Source: Actinopolyspora saharensis (GTDB lineage: Bacteria > Actinomycetota > Actinomycetes > Mycobacteriales > Pseudonocardiaceae). Taken from it: a stretch of 64,000 nucleotides of DNA. The stretch covers positions 2,480,001 to 2,544,000 of the forward strand of contig NZ_FNKO01000002.1 in the NCBI RefSeq assembly GCF_900100925.1, given 5' to 3'. The position numbers were made by a program, and so were the translations under genes. Below are positions 17,679 through 26,286 of the stretch, in pieces. The notes under the pieces were generated by a model that was not told the DNA's origin, did not search any database, and saw only the letters and a program-made list of their open reading frames with translations. Position 1 is the stretch's first letter, and each line of letters opens with the position of its first letter.

Positions 17679-19766
17679 ATGACCGATCGACCGCGACTGC
17701 TGGAAGGACTCGATCCGCAACAGCGTGCGGCCGTGACGGCCCCGCGCGGTCCGGTCTGCGTGCTCGCGGGAGCGGGCACCGGCAAGACGCGCACGATCAC
17801 GCACCGCATCGCTCATCTGGTGCAGCGCGGTCTCGTCGTTCCCCAGCAGGTGCTGGCCGTGACCTTCACGGCCCGCGCCGCCGGGGAGATGCGCACCAGG
17901 CTGCGCGGACTCGGCGCTTCCGGTGTGCAGGCGCAGACCTTCCACGCGGCAGCCTTCCGCCAGCTGCGCTACTTCTGGCCGCGCGCGCTGGAAGGCGAGA
18001 TCTGGCCGCTGGTCGAGCACAAGTTCCGCCTCGTGATGCAGGCCGCGGGGCGAGTCGGCCTGTCCACGGACTCGGAGTCGGTCCGCGATCTGGCCTCCGA
18101 GATCGAGTGGGCCAAGTCGGCGCTGCTCACCCCGGAGCAGTACCCGAAGGAAACCGCCCGGATCGGGCGCAGCGCCCCGGTGGCCCCCGAGCGGTTCGTG
18201 CAGGTCTTCGAGGCCTACGAGCGGGCGAAGAACTCCGCGAAGATGCTCGACTTCGACGACCTGCTGCTGCACACAGCCGCGGTGCTGGAGGAGCACTCCG
18301 AGGTGGCCGAGGAGTTCCGCGCCCGGTACCGGACCTTCGTCGTCGACGAGTACCAGGACGTCACCCCGCTGCAGCAGCGAATTCTGGACGCGTGGCTGGG
18401 TGGGCGGGACGATCTCACCGTCGTGGGCGACGCCAATCAGACCATCTACTCGTTCGCCGGGGCCTCCCCGCAGTGGTTGATCGACTTTCCGAACCGCTAC
18501 CCCAAGGCGGAGGTGGTCCGGCTGGAACGTGACTACCGGTCCACTCCGCAGGTGGTCGAACTGGCCAACCGGGTCATCGCCATGGGCAACTCCGGCAGGT
18601 CGCACACCGGACTGACCCTGGTCGGGCAGCGTGCGGACGGCCCGGACCCGGGCTTCGCCGAGCACGAGAGCGAAGCGGCCGAGGCGCAGGCGGTGGCCCG
18701 GACGGTCGCCGAGCTCGCGGGCAGCGGTGTCCCGCTGTCCGAAATGGCGGTGCTGTACCGGGTCAACGCCCAGTCCGAGGTGTACGAGCAGGCGCTGTCC
18801 GACGCGGAGATCTCTTATCAGGTGCGCGGCGGGGAACGCTTCTTCGCGCGCACCGAGGTGCGGCAGGCCATGGCTGCGCTGCGCACCGCCGCGGGCAGGG
18901 GCTCCGCGGAGGGGGGCGAGCTGTCCGAGGCGGTGCGCGAGGTGCTGTCCGAGGTCGGCCTCACCACTAAGCCGCCCGAGGGCGGAGCGGCGCGCGAGCG
19001 GTGGCAGTCGCTGAACGCGCTGGCCGAGCTGGCCGACGAGCTGTCCCGCGACGTGGAGGGCGCGGACCTGGCCCGCTACGTGAGCGAGCTGGACGCCCGC
19101 GCCTCCGCACAGCACCCCCCGACCATGGAGGGGGTGACGCTGGCCTCGCTGCACGCCGCCAAGGGGCTCGAGTGGGACGCTGTCTTCCTGGTCGGGCTGA
19201 CCGAGGGGACGCTGCCGATCCAGCACGCCGACGGCGACGACGCTTCGGTGGAGGAGGAGCGCAGGCTGTTCTACGTCGGGGTGACCCGCGCCAGAAAGCA
19301 CCTGCGGATCTCCTGGGCGTTGTCCAGGGGCCAGGGCGGCGGACGCAAACGTCGGCACAGTCGGTTCCTCAACGGGTTGGTCTCCACCGGCGGCGGGTCG
19401 AAAAGCTCCGGGAAGACCCGGCGGACGAACTCCGAGCGGGGGAGGCGCAAGGACGTCGCGCGCTGCCGGAGCTGCTCCGCGCGGCTGGAATCGGCGGTCG
19501 AGGTCAAGATCGGTCGTTGCGCGAAGTGCCCCTCGGACGCCGACGACGAACTGCTGGCCAGGCTGCGCAGTTGGCGCACCGAGCGGGCCCAGGAGCTGAA
19601 GGTCCCAGCCTACGTGGTGTTCTCGGACGCTACGCTGATCGCGATCGCCGAGCAGCGGCCCGTCGACACCGAGTCCCTCGGCCAGGTTTCCGGAGTCGGG
19701 CCCACCAAGCTGGAGCGGTTCGGTGCGGACGTGCTGTCCCTGGTGAACGGACCGGCGGATCTCTGA
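17679..19766 (+). CDS. uvrD2: ATP-dependent DNA helicase UvrD2
   Basis: This 695-residue SF1A helicase carries Walker A AGAGTGKTRT (~residue 29), TFTARAAGEM, DEYQDV, GDANQTIYSFAGA, LERDYRST, SLHAAKGLEWD and RRLFYVGVTRAR. After the motor come a tetracysteine module (CRSCSARLES ... CAKC) and a C-terminal HRDC domain ending LGQVSGVGPTKLERFG. That combination and length match mycobacterial UvrD2 (about 700 residues), a 3'-5' helicase essential in M. tuberculosis. The ATG at 17679 has GAGGA 8 bases upstream; an ATG three codons earlier is less well spaced. It precedes whiB7 as in M. tuberculosis. Confidence 0.95.
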   Translation: MTDRPRLLEGLDPQQRAAVTAPRGPVCVLAGAGTGKTRTITHRIAHLVQRGLVVPQQVLAVTFTARAAGEMRTRLRGLGASGVQAQTFHAAAFRQLRYFWPRALEGEIWPLVEHKFRLVMQAAGRVGLSTDSESVRDLASEIEWAKSALLTPEQYPKETARIGRSAPVAPERFVQVFEAYERAKNSAKMLDFDDLLLHTAAVLEEHSEVAEEFRARYRTFVVDEYQDVTPLQQRILDAWLGGRDDLTVVGDANQTIYSFAGASPQWLIDFPNRYPKAEVVRLERDYRSTPQVVELANRVIAMGNSGRSHTGLTLVGQRADGPDPGFAEHESEAAEAQAVARTVAELAGSGVPLSEMAVLYRVNAQSEVYEQALSDAEISYQVRGGERFFARTEVRQAMAALRTAAGRGSAEGGELSEAVREVLSEVGLTTKPPEGGAARERWQSLNALAELADELSRDVEGADLARYVSELDARASAQHPPTMEGVTLASLHAAKGLEWDAVFLVGLTEGTLPIQHADGDDASVEEERRLFYVGVTRARKHLRISWALSRGQGGGRKRRHSRFLNGLVSTGGGSKSSGKTRRTNSERGRRKDVARCRSCSARLESAVEVKIGRCAKCPSDADDELLARLRSWRTERAQELKVPAYVVFSDATLIAIAEQRPVDTESLGQVSGVGPTKLERFGADVLSLVNGPADL

Positions 19767-19906
19767 AACGCCCGTTCGGGGGAGATCCGGGCGAGTGACG
19801 TTTTCGGGACAGCGGGGTGAAATCCCGGCGAAAGACCGCCGCTCCGGCAGGAGCACGTTCCGGTGAGAATCCCGCTCCACGCGTTTCCGCAGGGGACAGC
19901 GATGTG

Positions 19907-19945
19907 AAAAATCGCTTGCGCCGCGTGCGCCCCGCGGAATAATCT
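19907..19945 (+). promoter_or_regulatory. WhiB7-type promoter upstream of whiB7
   Basis: An AT-rich tract AAAAAT (19907-19912) sits 3 bp upstream of a -35 hexamer TTGCGC (19916-19921). An 18-bp spacer leads to the -10 TAATCT (19940-19945). An AT-rich stretch just above the -35 is the known recognition feature of WhiB7-activated sigma-A promoters, so autoregulation is expected. It would give a leader of roughly 390 bases before the whiB7 start. Confidence 0.7.
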
Positions 19946-20010
19946 GCCTTCGACAGTCCGGACGTACCCGCCTCATCCGGCGGTGGGCACAGGAAAGGTG
20001 GTGGCTCGAA

Positions 20011-20190
20011 ATGCGCGAGCTCGGCATTCACGCGTCGACGGGTCACCACGGCCTCGCGGACACTGCTGCGTGGCGGATGCTCGGGGACGTGCACGACCAG
20101 AAAGGCTCTGTCGTGGGTCCGTGCTTCCGTCGTGTCGCACAGTCGGGGATTCCCCGTGGAGGGCGGTCCGTGCCGGAACGAAGTTTTTGA
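20011..20190 (+). CDS. Possible upstream ORF in the whiB7 leader
   Basis: ATG at 20011 to TGA at 20188-20190 gives 59 residues beginning MRELGIHASTGHHGLAD, with AGGAAAGG 12 bases upstream. The stop lies 30 bases before the attenuator hairpin. In mycobacteria and Streptomyces, whiB7/wblC expression depends on a leader ORF and attenuation, so an uORF is expected in this place. Whether this exact frame is translated is not shown by the sequence. Confidence 0.35.
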   Translation: MRELGIHASTGHHGLADTAAWRMLGDVHDQKGSVVGPCFRRVAQSGIPRGGRSVPERSF

Positions 20191-20220
20191 GGCTGCTTGT
20201 CGAGTAGTCGGTGCTTTTTC

Positions 20221-20252
20221 GGCCGCGGACCCCGAGGGTCCGCGGCCTTTTT
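20221..20252 (+). terminator. Intrinsic terminator (attenuator) in whiB7 leader
   Basis: GGCCGCGGACCC (20221-20232) and GGGTCCGCGGCC (20236-20247) form a perfect 12-bp stem with loop CGA, followed directly by TTTTT. It is placed between the promoter and whiB7, 93 bases before the start, so it should cut transcription off unless the leader refolds. GGGTCCG at 20115-20121, inside the possible uORF, is complementary to CGGACCC of the left arm and could form an anti-terminator. Confidence 0.85.
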
Positions 20253-20345
20253 GATGTGTCCCCAAGTGGCGAACCTAATCGCACTTCACGGACATTCCGC
20301 GGCGCTCGACGAACGAACTGATTCAACCGATCAGGAGGAAGACAC

Positions 20346-20716
20346 ATGTCGACCGGCAGTGCCCCGCCAACGACCGGGGACGAGACCGGCAACCACGGTG
20401 AGACCGTTTCCGATCTGCTCAACGCCGCACCTAGCACCACCGCACACCTGCCTTGTCGCAGGGATCCGGACCTGTGGTTCGCGGAGAAACCGTCGGACCT
20501 GGAGAGAGCCAAGCGGCTGTGCGGTGACTGTCCGATCAGGTCCGAATGTCTGACGGGTGCGCTCTCCCGTGGTGAACCCTGGGGGTCTGGGGCGGCGAGA
20601 TCGTCGAGCAGGGAACGGTGATCCACCGCAAGAAACCGCGCGGCAGGCCGCGCAAACACCCGGTGGAAGACACCGAGCCGGGGCGGAACTCCACGAACGG
20701 ACGGCGAGCGGCATGA
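20346..20716 (+). CDS. whiB7: WhiB7-like transcription factor, apparent -1 frameshift
   Basis: This WhiB-family [4Fe-4S] regulator has Cys37, Cys59, Cys62 and Cys68 in the usual C-x21-C-x2-C-x5-C spacing. The frame runs through GALSRGEPWG and then leaves the family sequence at a run of five G (20581-20585). Adding one G restores the G-V-W-G-G-E turn and continues to an AT-hook (RGRPRK) typical of WhiB7, ending at the TGA at 20714-20716 (123 residues). As sequenced, translation would stop at 20621 without the AT-hook. The restored stop overlaps the next start as ATGA, which argues the restored frame is the true one. The start has AGGAGG 8 bases upstream. WhiB7 binds sigma-A and activates resistance genes. 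Confidence 0.88.
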
Positions 20717-20931
20717 CATCCGCAGGGGCGCCCCGGACGGACGATGTGGAACGAAGCGAGGAGCTGAGGCGGAGAATGTATCCCGAGGAGCTGGCCCGAT
20801 TACGATGTCGGCGGTTGTTGGAGGAGGCCGAGGAGGCGAGACTGGCGCGTCGGCTGAGAGCCGTTCGATTCTGGCGACGCGTCGCCGCCTTCGCCGCGGA
20901 GAGAGCAGAGCGGCGACTGCCGCGGAATTGA
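20713..20931 (+). CDS. Small Arg/Glu-rich protein coupled to whiB7
   Basis: The protein has 72 residues: MTSAGAPRTDDVERSEE, then a highly charged, probably helical segment (EELRRRMYPEELARLR, EEAEEARLARRLR) and an Arg-rich C-terminus. The ATG overlaps the frame-restored whiB7 stop by 4 bases (ATGA). No family was recognised. The strong alternation of Glu, Ala, Arg and Leu suggests a coiled coil or nucleic-acid-binding helix. Co-translation with whiB7 suggests a role connected to it; this is inference. Confidence 0.6.
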   Translation: MTSAGAPRTDDVERSEELRRRMYPEELARLRCRRLLEEAEEARLARRLRAVRFWRRVAAFAAERAERRLPRN

Positions 20932-20933
20932 AT

Positions 20934-20981
20934 CCACCGCGGCAGGCCCGCCGGTTCGCGGCGGAGGCTTCGCGGCGGTGG
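20934..20981 (+). terminator. Hairpin after whiB7 operon
   Basis: CCACCGC (20934-20940) pairs with GCGGTGG (20975-20981). An inner GC-rich stem closes on GGTTCG. It begins 3 bases after the stop of the small gene. There is no T-run. Confidence 0.45.
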
Positions 20982-21124
20982 GAATCCACGTCGGAAGAAA
21001 GCGCACCGGAAGCGTGCGGCCCGCCGAAAGGGGGCGTTCGCTTCCCCGGTTCCGCGTTCGCGTTCTGCGCTGATTCTCTCGCCGGATCGGCTCGAACGGG
21101 CCGTGATCACGGTAGACTTCGAGC

Positions 21125-21988
21125 ATGCACGGCCATTCGCACGACAACATCGACTGGGACTCGCGCCTGAGCGAACTGCGGGAGGAGGACGAGCTGACCG
21201 CGGCCGAGACCGGGCGGCTCGCGGCGGATCTGGTCTCCGACGGGCGGAACTGCGAATCGGTCGTCGACGTCGGTTCGGGGGCGGGCGGGGCCGCCGCCGC
21301 GTTCGCCGCGGCGCTGCCGAGCGGTCTGGTGACCCTCGTGGACTCCGCTCCGGAGCTGCTGGCCGAGGCGCGGCGTCGCGCGGAGGAGTCCGCGGGTGCG
21401 AACGTGCGGGTCCGCGGTGTCCCGGGGGATGTCGCCACAGCGGAACCGAGCGATTCGGTGGAACCCGCCGATCTGGTGTTCGCCTCGCTGATGGTGCACC
21501 ATCTTCCGGACCAGCTCGACGGGCTGCGCAGGCTTTCCCGGCTGGTGCGGCCGGGCGGCAGGCTGGTGGTGGTGGAATCGGGTTTGTGGGCGCGGACCCT
21601 TCCCTGGGACGTCGGCGTCGGACAACCCGGTTTGGAGGACCGGCTGCTCGCCGCGCGGCAGACGTGGTTCCGCAGGATGCGGGAGGAGATGCCCGGTTCG
21701 GTGCGGTTGCCGGTCGGCTGGGCGACGGCGCTGCGCCAGGCCGGACTGGACGAGGTCACCTCGTGGAGCTACCTGGTGGATCGGCCCGCCCCGGCAACCG
21801 GCCCGGTGCTGAACGTCGTCCTGCGGCGGTTGCGCTGGTTGCGCGAGGCGGCGTGGACGGAGTGCTCTGCGGCCGACGTCGACGCGCTCGACCAGCTGCT
21901 CGACGAGAACGGGCCGAACTACGCGGGAGACCGCGACGACCTGTACTACCTGTCCGCCGACACCGTGTACGTGGGCACGAAACCCTGA
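21125..21988 (+). CDS. Class I SAM-dependent methyltransferase
   Basis: This 287-residue protein has motif I VVDVGSGAGG (residues ~46-55), acidic motif II in LVDSAPELL and motif IV ADLVFASLMVHHLPD, followed by a C-terminal helical cap rich in Trp and Arg. This is the Methyltransf_11/25 fold. The N-terminus MHGHSHDNIDWDSRL is His-rich. Substrate cannot be read from the sequence; neighbours (whiB7, ABC1 kinase) give no direct clue. The ATG at 21125 follows a 190-base gap; no strong ribosome site is seen. Confidence 0.85.
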   Translation: MHGHSHDNIDWDSRLSELREEDELTAAETGRLAADLVSDGRNCESVVDVGSGAGGAAAAFAAALPSGLVTLVDSAPELLAEARRRAEESAGANVRVRGVPGDVATAEPSDSVEPADLVFASLMVHHLPDQLDGLRRLSRLVRPGGRLVVVESGLWARTLPWDVGVGQPGLEDRLLAARQTWFRRMREEMPGSVRLPVGWATALRQAGLDEVTSWSYLVDRPAPATGPVLNVVLRRLRWLREAAWTECSAADVDALDQLLDENGPNYAGDRDDLYYLSADTVYVGTKP

Positions 21989-22077
21989 CGGTTCAGCCGA
22001 CGGCCCAGCTCGGTGGCGTGGCCCGAGACCCGCTGCGGGCGCCAGCCCGGAGAACCTCCGGGACGCGGTGGGAGTGA

Positions 22078-23388
22078 TCAGTCGAGGAATCCGGGCTGCC
22101 AGTTCGCGATGATCTCCCGGGCCGCCACCTCGGCGTCGAGCTGGCAGAGAATTCCGGTGGCGCCCAGCGTCACCCGGTGGATCAGCAGGTAGTCCGGGGG
22201 CAGGTTCAGCGAACGTCCGGTCCGGAACTCGGGACTGCGCAGATCGCCGACACGATCAGCCTGGTACTGCAGCCACGTGCGGGTGAAGTGGAAGGTCTCC
22301 GTGCGGACCGGGTCCACGAACGGGCCGAGGTAGGCCTGCACGTCCTCGGCTCTGAGGTCGGAGTCGGTCTGCACGAACCGGTCGGTGCGCAGCAGTTCCA
22401 TCAGTTCCTCGGCGCGGTCCTCCAGCGCGAGTCGCAGCATGCGCCCCAGCGTGGTGGGCAGCCCCTGCGGGAGCCGTGCCACGGCACCGAAGTCGATCAC
22501 GCTCAGCCTTCCGTCCGGGAGCAGCCGGAAGTTGCCCGGATGCGGGTCCGCGTGCAGCAGTCCGACCCGCGCAGGGGAGGAGAAGTGGAACTCGCTGAGC
22601 AGCCTGCCCGCCCGGTCGCGCTGCTCCCGCGAGCCGCTGTCGATGATCTCGGCGAAGGGCTGCCCGGAAACCCACTCGGTCACCATGACCTTGGGGGAAC
22701 TGGCGACGACCCCGGGAACACGCACGAGCTCGTCGTCGGCGAAGGCCGCGGCGAACGCGCGCTGGTTGTCGGCCTCGGTGCGGTAGTCGAGCTCCTCCAC
22801 CATCCGGTCCTGCAGCTCGTTGAGCAGCGGCTTGATCTCCGCTCCCGGCAGCAGTGACTGGAAGAGCCTGGAAAAGCGCATCAGCTGGCGCAGATCGGAA
22901 CGCAGCGCCTCGTCGGCCCCGGGGTACTGGATCTTGACCGCGACCTCCCTGCCGTCGTGCCAGACGGCCCGGTGGACCTGTCCGATGCTCGCCGCCGCGG
23001 CGGGGGAGTCGTCGAACTCGGCGAAGCGCCGGGGCCAGTCGGAACCCAACTGCTCGTCCAGGGTCCTGCGCACGCTGGCTTCCGACATGGGCGGTGCCGT
23101 CGCCTGCAACTTGGACAGCGCCTGCCGGTACGGCTCGGCCAGCTCGTCGGGAACCGCCGCCTCGAACACGCTCAGCGCCTGCCCGAACTTCATGGCACCG
23201 CCCTTGAGCTGTCCGAGCACCTCGAACAACTGCTCGGCGGTTCTCGCGGAGAAGTCCGCGTTGACCGTGGCGGCGTCCTGCCCGGTCAGCCGCTTGCCCC
23301 ATCCCGCGGCCACCCTCCCTGCTGCGCCGAGCGGCAGACTTGCCAGTTTGGCGGTGCGCTGCGCTGCTCGGCGGGGAACATCGGTCAC
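22078..23388 (-). CDS. ABC1 atypical kinase (UbiB/AarF family)
   Basis: This 436-residue protein has the ABC1 signature with the KxGQ motif (GGAMKFGQALS, ~residue 65) and the Ala-rich nucleotide loop AAAASIGQVH. Invariant Lys is in EVAVKIQYPG, and the catalytic loop is HADPHPGN followed by DFG. It belongs to the family that supports quinone or lipid metabolism and here corresponds to M. tuberculosis Rv3197, next to whiB7. The start is set at GTG 23388 because AAGGGAG lies five bases before it; an in-frame start at 23442 would lack such a site. It is convergent with the methyltransferase gene. Confidence 0.92.
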   Translation of the reverse strand: MTDVPRRAAQRTAKLASLPLGAAGRVAAGWGKRLTGQDAATVNADFSARTAEQLFEVLGQLKGGAMKFGQALSVFEAAVPDELAEPYRQALSKLQATAPPMSEASVRRTLDEQLGSDWPRRFAEFDDSPAAAASIGQVHRAVWHDGREVAVKIQYPGADEALRSDLRQLMRFSRLFQSLLPGAEIKPLLNELQDRMVEELDYRTEADNQRAFAAAFADDELVRVPGVVASSPKVMVTEWVSGQPFAEIIDSGSREQRDRAGRLLSEFHFSSPARVGLLHADPHPGNFRLLPDGRLSVIDFGAVARLPQGLPTTLGRMLRLALEDRAEELMELLRTDRFVQTDSDLRAEDVQAYLGPFVDPVRTETFHFTRTWLQYQADRVGDLRSPEFRTGRSLNLPPDYLLIHRVTLGATGILCQLDAEVAAREIIANWQPGFLD

Positions 23389-23657
23389 GGGAACTCCCTT
23401 CCAGTCGGCAGGTGGCGAAGGCGACTCGACCTCCGAACACACGCCTACGGACTCACCGCCATGTTAGAGGTATTCGCATAGCCGTGTGCAAGATCGCCAC
23501 GGACGAATTCGCTCTTTTCCGCGGTTGGGAGTGCCCGTCCCGACTCCGGGTGAGTTGACCAGCGCTGTCGTGTTGTAGCGTTTCGGGCCCGGCCCCGGAA
23601 CGATCGTCGACCTCCGGGTCGCGACCGGCGAGCGGAGAGATTTCCGCGCGGAGGGGA

Positions 23658-23822
23658 TCACCCCTGGGCGTTGTGCGCCTTTCCGAGAATGCGCGTCATT
23701 TTCGTTCCGCAAACCGGGCAGGTCCCCTTGGCCATCCTCCTGCCGTTGGTTTCCGAGATCTCGCCCGTGAAGTCCCGCTTCTCCCGGCACTTCACGCAGT
23801 AGCCGTTGTACGTGTCGGCCAA
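23658..23822 (-). CDS. DUF5679 small zinc-ribbon protein
   Basis: This 54-residue protein starts at a TTG preceded by GAGGAGG with good spacing. It reads MADTYNGYCVKCREKRDF ... NGRRMAKGTCPVCGTK, then MTRILG. Two CxxC pairs (YCVKC and CPVC) make a zinc ribbon. The pattern matches DUF5679, a short family conserved in actinobacteria and archaea and of unknown function. It lies between the ABC1 kinase and the YgjP-like gene. Confidence 0.85.
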   Translation of the reverse strand: MADTYNGYCVKCREKRDFTGEISETNGRRMAKGTCPVCGTKMTRILGKAHNAQG

Positions 23823-24110
23823 GGCTTCCTCCTCTGTCGCCGTCCCGAGGTCCGGATCTTCCGGTGCGCACCGCTGCGCCTGTCCGGACTACGCTGGGCA
23901 AAAGGTACCCGTGGGCGGGGCGGCGTGCATGTGTTCGGAGTGTCGCGAGTTCGTGTGAAAGTGTCGGCCGAGCCGTGAGCACGATGCGTGTTTGATCGGA
24001 ATCGATCCGCAGGAATCCGCCTGTTGCGTCCGTCCAGGTGCGGAGTCGATCTGCGGGTAGGATCACAGCGGGCGTCCGGAGTTCGAGGAGGCTGGCTAGG
24101 CTCCCGGGGC

Positions 24111-24668
24111 GTGTCCGAACCGCAAGTGGAGGTGCGCCGCAGCAAGCGCAGGCGTCAAACGGTCAGCGCTTATCGCGACGGCGGCAAAGTGGTCGTGCTG
24201 CTACCGGCCAGGATGAGCCGCAGCGAGGAGAAGCGCTGGGTCGAGGAGATGCTCAGCAGGCTCCGCCGCAGCGAGACCCGGCGCAAGTCACCGGCGCGGG
24301 AGTCCGACGCCGCGCTCTCCGCGAGGTGCGCCGAACTCGCTGAGCAGTACCTGGAGGGCAGGGCGGTTCCCACGGGCATTCGGTGGGTGGCGCCGATGCG
24401 CACCAGATGGGCCTCCTGCACACCGAGCGAGGGCACCATAAGGGTCAGTCGCAGACTGCGCGAGGTGCCGTCCTGGGTGCTCGACTACGTGCTGGTCCAC
24501 GAGCTGACGCACCTGCTGGTGCCCGGGCACGGGGCGGACTTCTGGGCCTGGGTGCACAAGTACCCGAAGACCGAGCGGGCGATCGGCTATCTGGAGGGGC
24601 TGGCCGCTGCGGCACAGCTGGATCTCGACGGTGGGGACGAGGACGACGAGCAGGACGGCGGCCGGTGA
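24111..24668 (+). CDS. YgjP-like (DUF45) metallopeptidase
   Basis: This 185-residue protein has a basic N-terminal segment (VEVRRSKRRRQTVSAYRDG) like the strand-rich start of the DUF45 family. It continues with RWVAPMRTRWASCTPSEGTI, containing the conserved R-W-x-S-C region, and the zinc motif HELTHLLVPGHG (HExxH plus a downstream His), then FW. This is the YgjP-like fold; relatives are reported as UTP pyrophosphatases or SprT-like peptidases, so the reaction is uncertain. The GTG at 24111 is chosen because upstream codons lack family similarity. The C-terminus is acidic. Confidence 0.85.
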   Translation: MSEPQVEVRRSKRRRQTVSAYRDGGKVVVLLPARMSRSEEKRWVEEMLSRLRRSETRRKSPARESDAALSARCAELAEQYLEGRAVPTGIRWVAPMRTRWASCTPSEGTIRVSRRLREVPSWVLDYVLVHELTHLLVPGHGADFWAWVHKYPKTERAIGYLEGLAAAAQLDLDGGDEDDEQDGGR

Positions 24669-24669
24669 G

Positions 24670-24700
24670 GGCCGGGCTCCCGGAATCCCGGGGCCCGGCC
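24670..24700. terminator. Terminator between convergent genes
   Basis: GGCCGGGC-CCCGG and CCGGG-GCCCGGCC pair over 13 bp with one bulged T and a 4-base loop. It begins one base after the YgjP-like stop and lies upstream (on +) of the metalloprotease stop. Confidence 0.6.
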
Positions 24701-24804
24701 GATCCCGGGAGCGATTCGCTCGGTTGCGGTGTTGTACCGACTCATCGACGTCCTCCGGCCGAGTCGTCGCTCGGCCCGGGGCGTCCGCGGCGCCGAGGTG
24801 CCGG

Positions 24805-26286
24805 TCAGCGGTCGGTGTCGCCCTGCTGGGCGTTCCCGTCGTCCTCGCCGTCCCCGCGGTTCTGCTCGCCCGAGTCGTCCTCCGCGGTGCCGGAGTTCTC
24901 CTCCGCCGCCTGCTCCTGGGCCTCGGCCCGCCGGATTGCGGCGATGGGGTCGTCCAGGTCCTCGTGACCCCGTCCCCAGCGGTCGGCGAAGTCCAGCGGC
25001 TCGTCGAGGTCGGACCCGTCCGGCAGCAGATCGGGGTGGTCCCACACCTGGTCGCGACCGGTCACTCCGTAGCGCTCGGTCAGCAGCCGCCACAGCGAGG
25101 CCGCCGCGCGCAGCCTGCGCGGCCGCAACTGCAGTCCGACGAGCGTGGCGAAGGTCTGCTCGGCGGGGCCACCGCTGGCGCGCCTGCGCCGCACGGTCTC
25201 CCCGAGGGCGTCCGCGCCCGGCAGCCGTTCCCCGACCGCATCGGCCACGACCACGTCGACCCAGCCCTCGACGAGCGCCAGCAGGTTCTCCAGCCTGTCG
25301 AGGGCAGCCTGCTGCTCGTCGGTGGTCTTCGGCTCGAGCATCCCGGAGTTCATCAGTTCCTGCATCGAGCTCGGATCGCTCGGGTCGATCCTGCTCGCGA
25401 GGTCCTCCAGCGAGGAGGTGTCGACCTGGATGCCGCGCGCGTACTCCTCCACCGTGGCGAGCAGCTGTTGACGGAGCCAGGGAACGTGGCTGAACAGGCG
25501 GTGGTGGGCGGCCTCCCGCGCCGCGAGGAAGACGGTGATCTCGCTGGCGGGGCGGTCCAGTCCCTGGCCGAAGCGTTCGACGTTGGCGGGCAGCAGCACG
25601 GCGGTGCCGTCAGGGCCCAGCGGAAGTCCCACCTCGGTCGAGGTGAGCACCTCACCGGCGAGCTGTGCCAGGCCGTTGCCCAGCTGGGACCCGAAGGTCA
25701 GCCCGCCCATCTGGCCGAGCATGGAGACGATGGGGCCTGCTGCCTGCTTGGCCTCCTGCGGCAGGGCTTCCAGCCAGGACTCGGAGACCCGTTGCGCCAC
25801 CGGGTCGCACAGCCGTTGCCAGGTGGGCAGGGTCTTGTCCACCCAGTCACCCGGGGACCAGGCCTGGACGGTGTGCGTCCCCGGCGGGAACGAGGTGGTG
25901 GGGTCGAGCCAGAGCTCGGCCAGCCGCACTCCGTCCTCGACGGCCTTGGTCTGCTCCTGCGTCGGTCGCTCGTTGCTCTGCAGCTGCTGGTGGGCCAGCT
26001 GCTTGGCCAAGTCGTAGTTGACCGGTCCCGCACTGCCGCTCGACGACTGGCTGAGGGCCTGCCCGAGCTGAGTCAGCATTTGGCCGAGTGCGCCGATGTC
26101 GAAATTCGGCGTGCCGCCGCCAGGACCGGGCATGCCCCCGGGGCCGAAGCCGGGGAAGGACCCCGTTCCTCCGGAGGATCCGGTGCCGCCCCCTGAGCCT
26201 CCTTCCGACGATTCGCCCCTGTCGCGATCGTCGGGCTCCTCGTTGTTGGGATCGTGGGGGCCGAACCCGAAGGGCACATCACTCAT
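24805..26286 (-). CDS. DUF2342-family zinc-dependent metalloprotease
   Basis: This 493-residue protein corresponds to M. tuberculosis Rv3195 (472 residues). The N-terminal ~80 residues are Gly/Pro/Asp/Ser-rich and disordered. The folded part has the family motif AAREAAHHRLFSHVPWL, with an E-x2-HH arrangement taken as the zinc site. Then come VEEYARGIQVDTSSLE and the conserved LVEGWVDVVVADAV with a further Glu/Asp. The C-terminus is acidic. The ATG at 26286 starts MSDVPFGFGPHDP, the usual start of this family. It faces ylbL divergently across 321 bases. A role in envelope quality control with YlbL is speculative. Confidence 0.85.
   Translation of the reverse strand: MSDVPFGFGPHDPNNEEPDDRDRGESSEGGSGGGTGSSGGTGSFPGFGPGGMPGPGGGTPNFDIGALGQMLTQLGQALSQSSSGSAGPVNYDLAKQLAHQQLQSNERPTQEQTKAVEDGVRLAELWLDPTTSFPPGTHTVQAWSPGDWVDKTLPTWQRLCDPVAQRVSESWLEALPQEAKQAAGPIVSMLGQMGGLTFGSQLGNGLAQLAGEVLTSTEVGLPLGPDGTAVLLPANVERFGQGLDRPASEITVFLAAREAAHHRLFSHVPWLRQQLLATVEEYARGIQVDTSSLEDLASRIDPSDPSSMQELMNSGMLEPKTTDEQQAALDRLENLLALVEGWVDVVVADAVGERLPGADALGETVRRRRASGGPAEQTFATLVGLQLRPRRLRAAASLWRLLTERYGVTGRDQVWDHPDLLPDGSDLDEPLDFADRWGRGHEDLDDPIAAIRRAEAQEQAAEENSGTAEDDSGEQNRGDGEDDGNAQQGDTDR

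Noticed and set aside
19983..20207. A 74-residue protein-coding gene in another frame of the whiB7 leader
   Set aside because: No ribosome site and Arg-rich composition; the frame starting at 20011 fits the expected uORF better, though it is also uncertain.
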